Shown here piece after piece: positions 62,966-64,000 of a DNA stretch of 64,000 nucleotides (positions are counted from its first letter, which is position 1; every line of letters starts with the position of its first letter). The stretch spans positions 124,001-188,000 of the forward strand of contig CAKMXJ010000039.1 of NCBI GenBank assembly GCA_928724745.1. The letters run 5' to 3'. Both the position numbers and the translations under genes were made by a program. The DNA comes from Anthracocystis setariae (Eukaryota; Basidiomycota; Ustilaginomycetes; Ustilaginales; Ustilaginaceae). Under the pieces are notes generated by a model. It made no database searches. It was not told where the DNA came from and saw only the letters and a list, made by a program, of their open reading frames with translations.

Positions 62966-64000
62966 TTATGCGCATCCACCGGCGCATCCACCCCTGCACC
63001 CTGCACACGTCCACGCCTGAGCTCCATTCTGCTTCAACAGCAACGTCACTATACTCGCTGCGCCCTCTCCAAGCACAAACCCACTTGCCACAATGATGAT
63101 GCCAATCCCCGCCAACGCTGCTACCCGACCGCGTCTCGCTTGCCTCATCGTCTTGGCATTCTGCCGCGAGTAGTACCAGTGTGCGATCAATCCGCCGACG
63201 AGCCTCGCTAACGAAAAGTTGGGCGTGTTCAACATTCCCACCGCGAACGCAATGCCGCTGGGCACGAGCTTTGCCATCCGTGCCGAAACGGTTGACCCCA
63301 CCTGTCCCTCCTGTCCAAGTGCCTTACTCCGCGCCAGGGTCTTGACCATACCCGTAACGCCAAAGATGGCACCAAACACGATCATGAACTCCTTGACCTT
63401 GGCAGGTAGGTGGCCGTGGTTGACGAGCCGCGCCAGATTGAGCCAGACCGCTGCGGTGGGTGCCGGGAATTGCGGTCCCGGAATCTCGTAGGCTCGCGTA
63501 TAGGCTCGGTAGGCACCGGCACTGACCAAGATGCCCAGCGTGCTTCCGATCAATTGGCCTTTGAATTGCGAACGAGGCGACGCGCCGACGAGGTGACCAG
63601 TCTTGTAATCCTGCATGAGGTCTCCAGCCTGCATGGCACCGGCTTCCGAGATCCCGCCGGCGATAAGATTGGCGACCACATTGTTGGGCTGAATGAGCGC
63701 GAACAGGAGTTGCGAGATCTTACCGATACCTGAAACCGGATTGAGGTCGGTTTCGCCCAGAGCGCGGACGCCGAGGATGGCAAAGAGCGAGGCGAGCGCG
63801 ATGCCGATAAACGTGGCATATGGCGAGATGGCTTGATAGCCAAACGCGACATGGATCAGAACTACGGCGAGAATAGTCGAGATGGTGAGGCCCGAGATGA
63901 CCCAAGTCTTGGGTGTCTGGCGGTGTGGTGGTTCGTGGTCTTGATCCAATGGCTTGTTTGCGTGATACGAGGTAGAGTCTCGGCGCATGAGGCTTTGCAG
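62966..64000 (-). CDS. OPT-family transporter, C-terminal half (runs off window)
   Basis: The frame is open to the right edge, so this is the C-terminal portion (about 345 residues) of a longer gene; the Met at 63988 is internal. OPT landmarks are the loop NPVSGIGKISQLLFAL, LIAGGISEAGAMQAGDLMQDYKTGHL and several hydrophobic segments. The DxxxDYKTGHL stretch parallels DLKTGHL of the OPT protein at 20074-22332, but overall the two are distant and not a recent duplication. The end of the protein is Cys/Gly-rich (CAGCRGGCAGGCA), four cysteines spaced Cys-x2-Cys-x3-Cys-x3-Cys. The substrate is unknown; YSL-like metal-chelate or peptide transport is typical for the family. Confidence 0.88.
   Translation of the reverse strand: MQSLMRRDSTSYHANKPLDQDHEPPHRQTPKTWVISGLTISTILAVVLIHVAFGYQAISPYATFIGIALASLFAILGVRALGETDLNPVSGIGKISQLLFALIQPNNVVANLIAGGISEAGAMQAGDLMQDYKTGHLVGASPRSQFKGQLIGSTLGILVSAGAYRAYTRAYEIPGPQFPAPTAAVWLNLARLVNHGHLPAKVKEFMIVFGAIFGVTGMVKTLARSKALGQEGQVGSTVSARMAKLVPSGIAFAVGMLNTPNFSLARLVGGLIAHWYYSRQNAKTMRQARRGRVAALAGIGIIIVASGFVLGEGAASIVTLLLKQNGAQAWTCAGCRGGCAGGCA

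Overview
This 64 kb window looks like nuclear DNA of a basidiomycete, most likely a smut fungus (Ustilaginomycotina, Ustilago/Sporisorium-like). The signs are compact, mostly intron-poor genes with a few short GT-AG introns, long Ser/Ala/Gln-rich disordered protein tails, fungal Zn2Cys6 regulators, many microsatellites, and a nuclear tRNA gene with an intron at the canonical 37/38 site. The genus is an inference from overall style; no species marker was identified.

Layout from left to right: mitochondrial ribosomal protein uL6m (932-1798, +); an R3H-domain protein (2009-3535, -); an unrecognised multi-spanning membrane protein with a long tail (3787-5637, -); a small glycine-zipper protein with octapeptide repeats (7734-8327, +); a three-exon thioredoxin-like protein (8468-8946, -) divergent from uracil-DNA glycosylase (9479-10813, +); an aldehyde dehydrogenase (10935-12473, -); a Zn2Cys6 regulator (14171-16813, +); an OPT-family transporter (20074-22332, +); a zinc alcohol dehydrogenase (22565-23704, -) divergent from the DNA polymerase epsilon B subunit DPB2 (24240-26352, +, three exons); a secreted GH18 hydrolase (26541-27792, -, two exons); and a second Zn2Cys6 regulator (29454-32651, -) with more than 4.6 kb of gene-free DNA upstream.

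The right half holds a fused phosphoglycerate-mutase/HbrB protein (37289-40132, -); a three-exon Ran-like GTPase with degraded switch residues (41621-42448, +); a caleosin (43381-44308, +, three exons); an unusual protein kinase (47048-50187, +, two exons); an unrecognised poly-Asp protein (50805-53075, +); tRNA-Glu(CTC) (53195-53292, -); an inositol-monophosphatase-family enzyme (53472-54464, +); a polyglutamine bHLH regulator (54774-57542, -); topoisomerase III (59415-62549, -); and the C-terminal half of a second OPT transporter that runs off the right edge (62966-64000, -).

The genes do not form an obvious biosynthetic cluster or mobile element. They are a mixture of housekeeping functions (translation, DNA replication and repair), regulators and metabolic or transport genes. 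The most unusual items are the adjacent, divergently transcribed pair at 37-42 kb: a protein joining a histidine-phosphatase domain to an HbrB (TORC2-subunit) domain, and a Ran-like protein in which the switch I Thr and the switch II Gly and Gln are all replaced.
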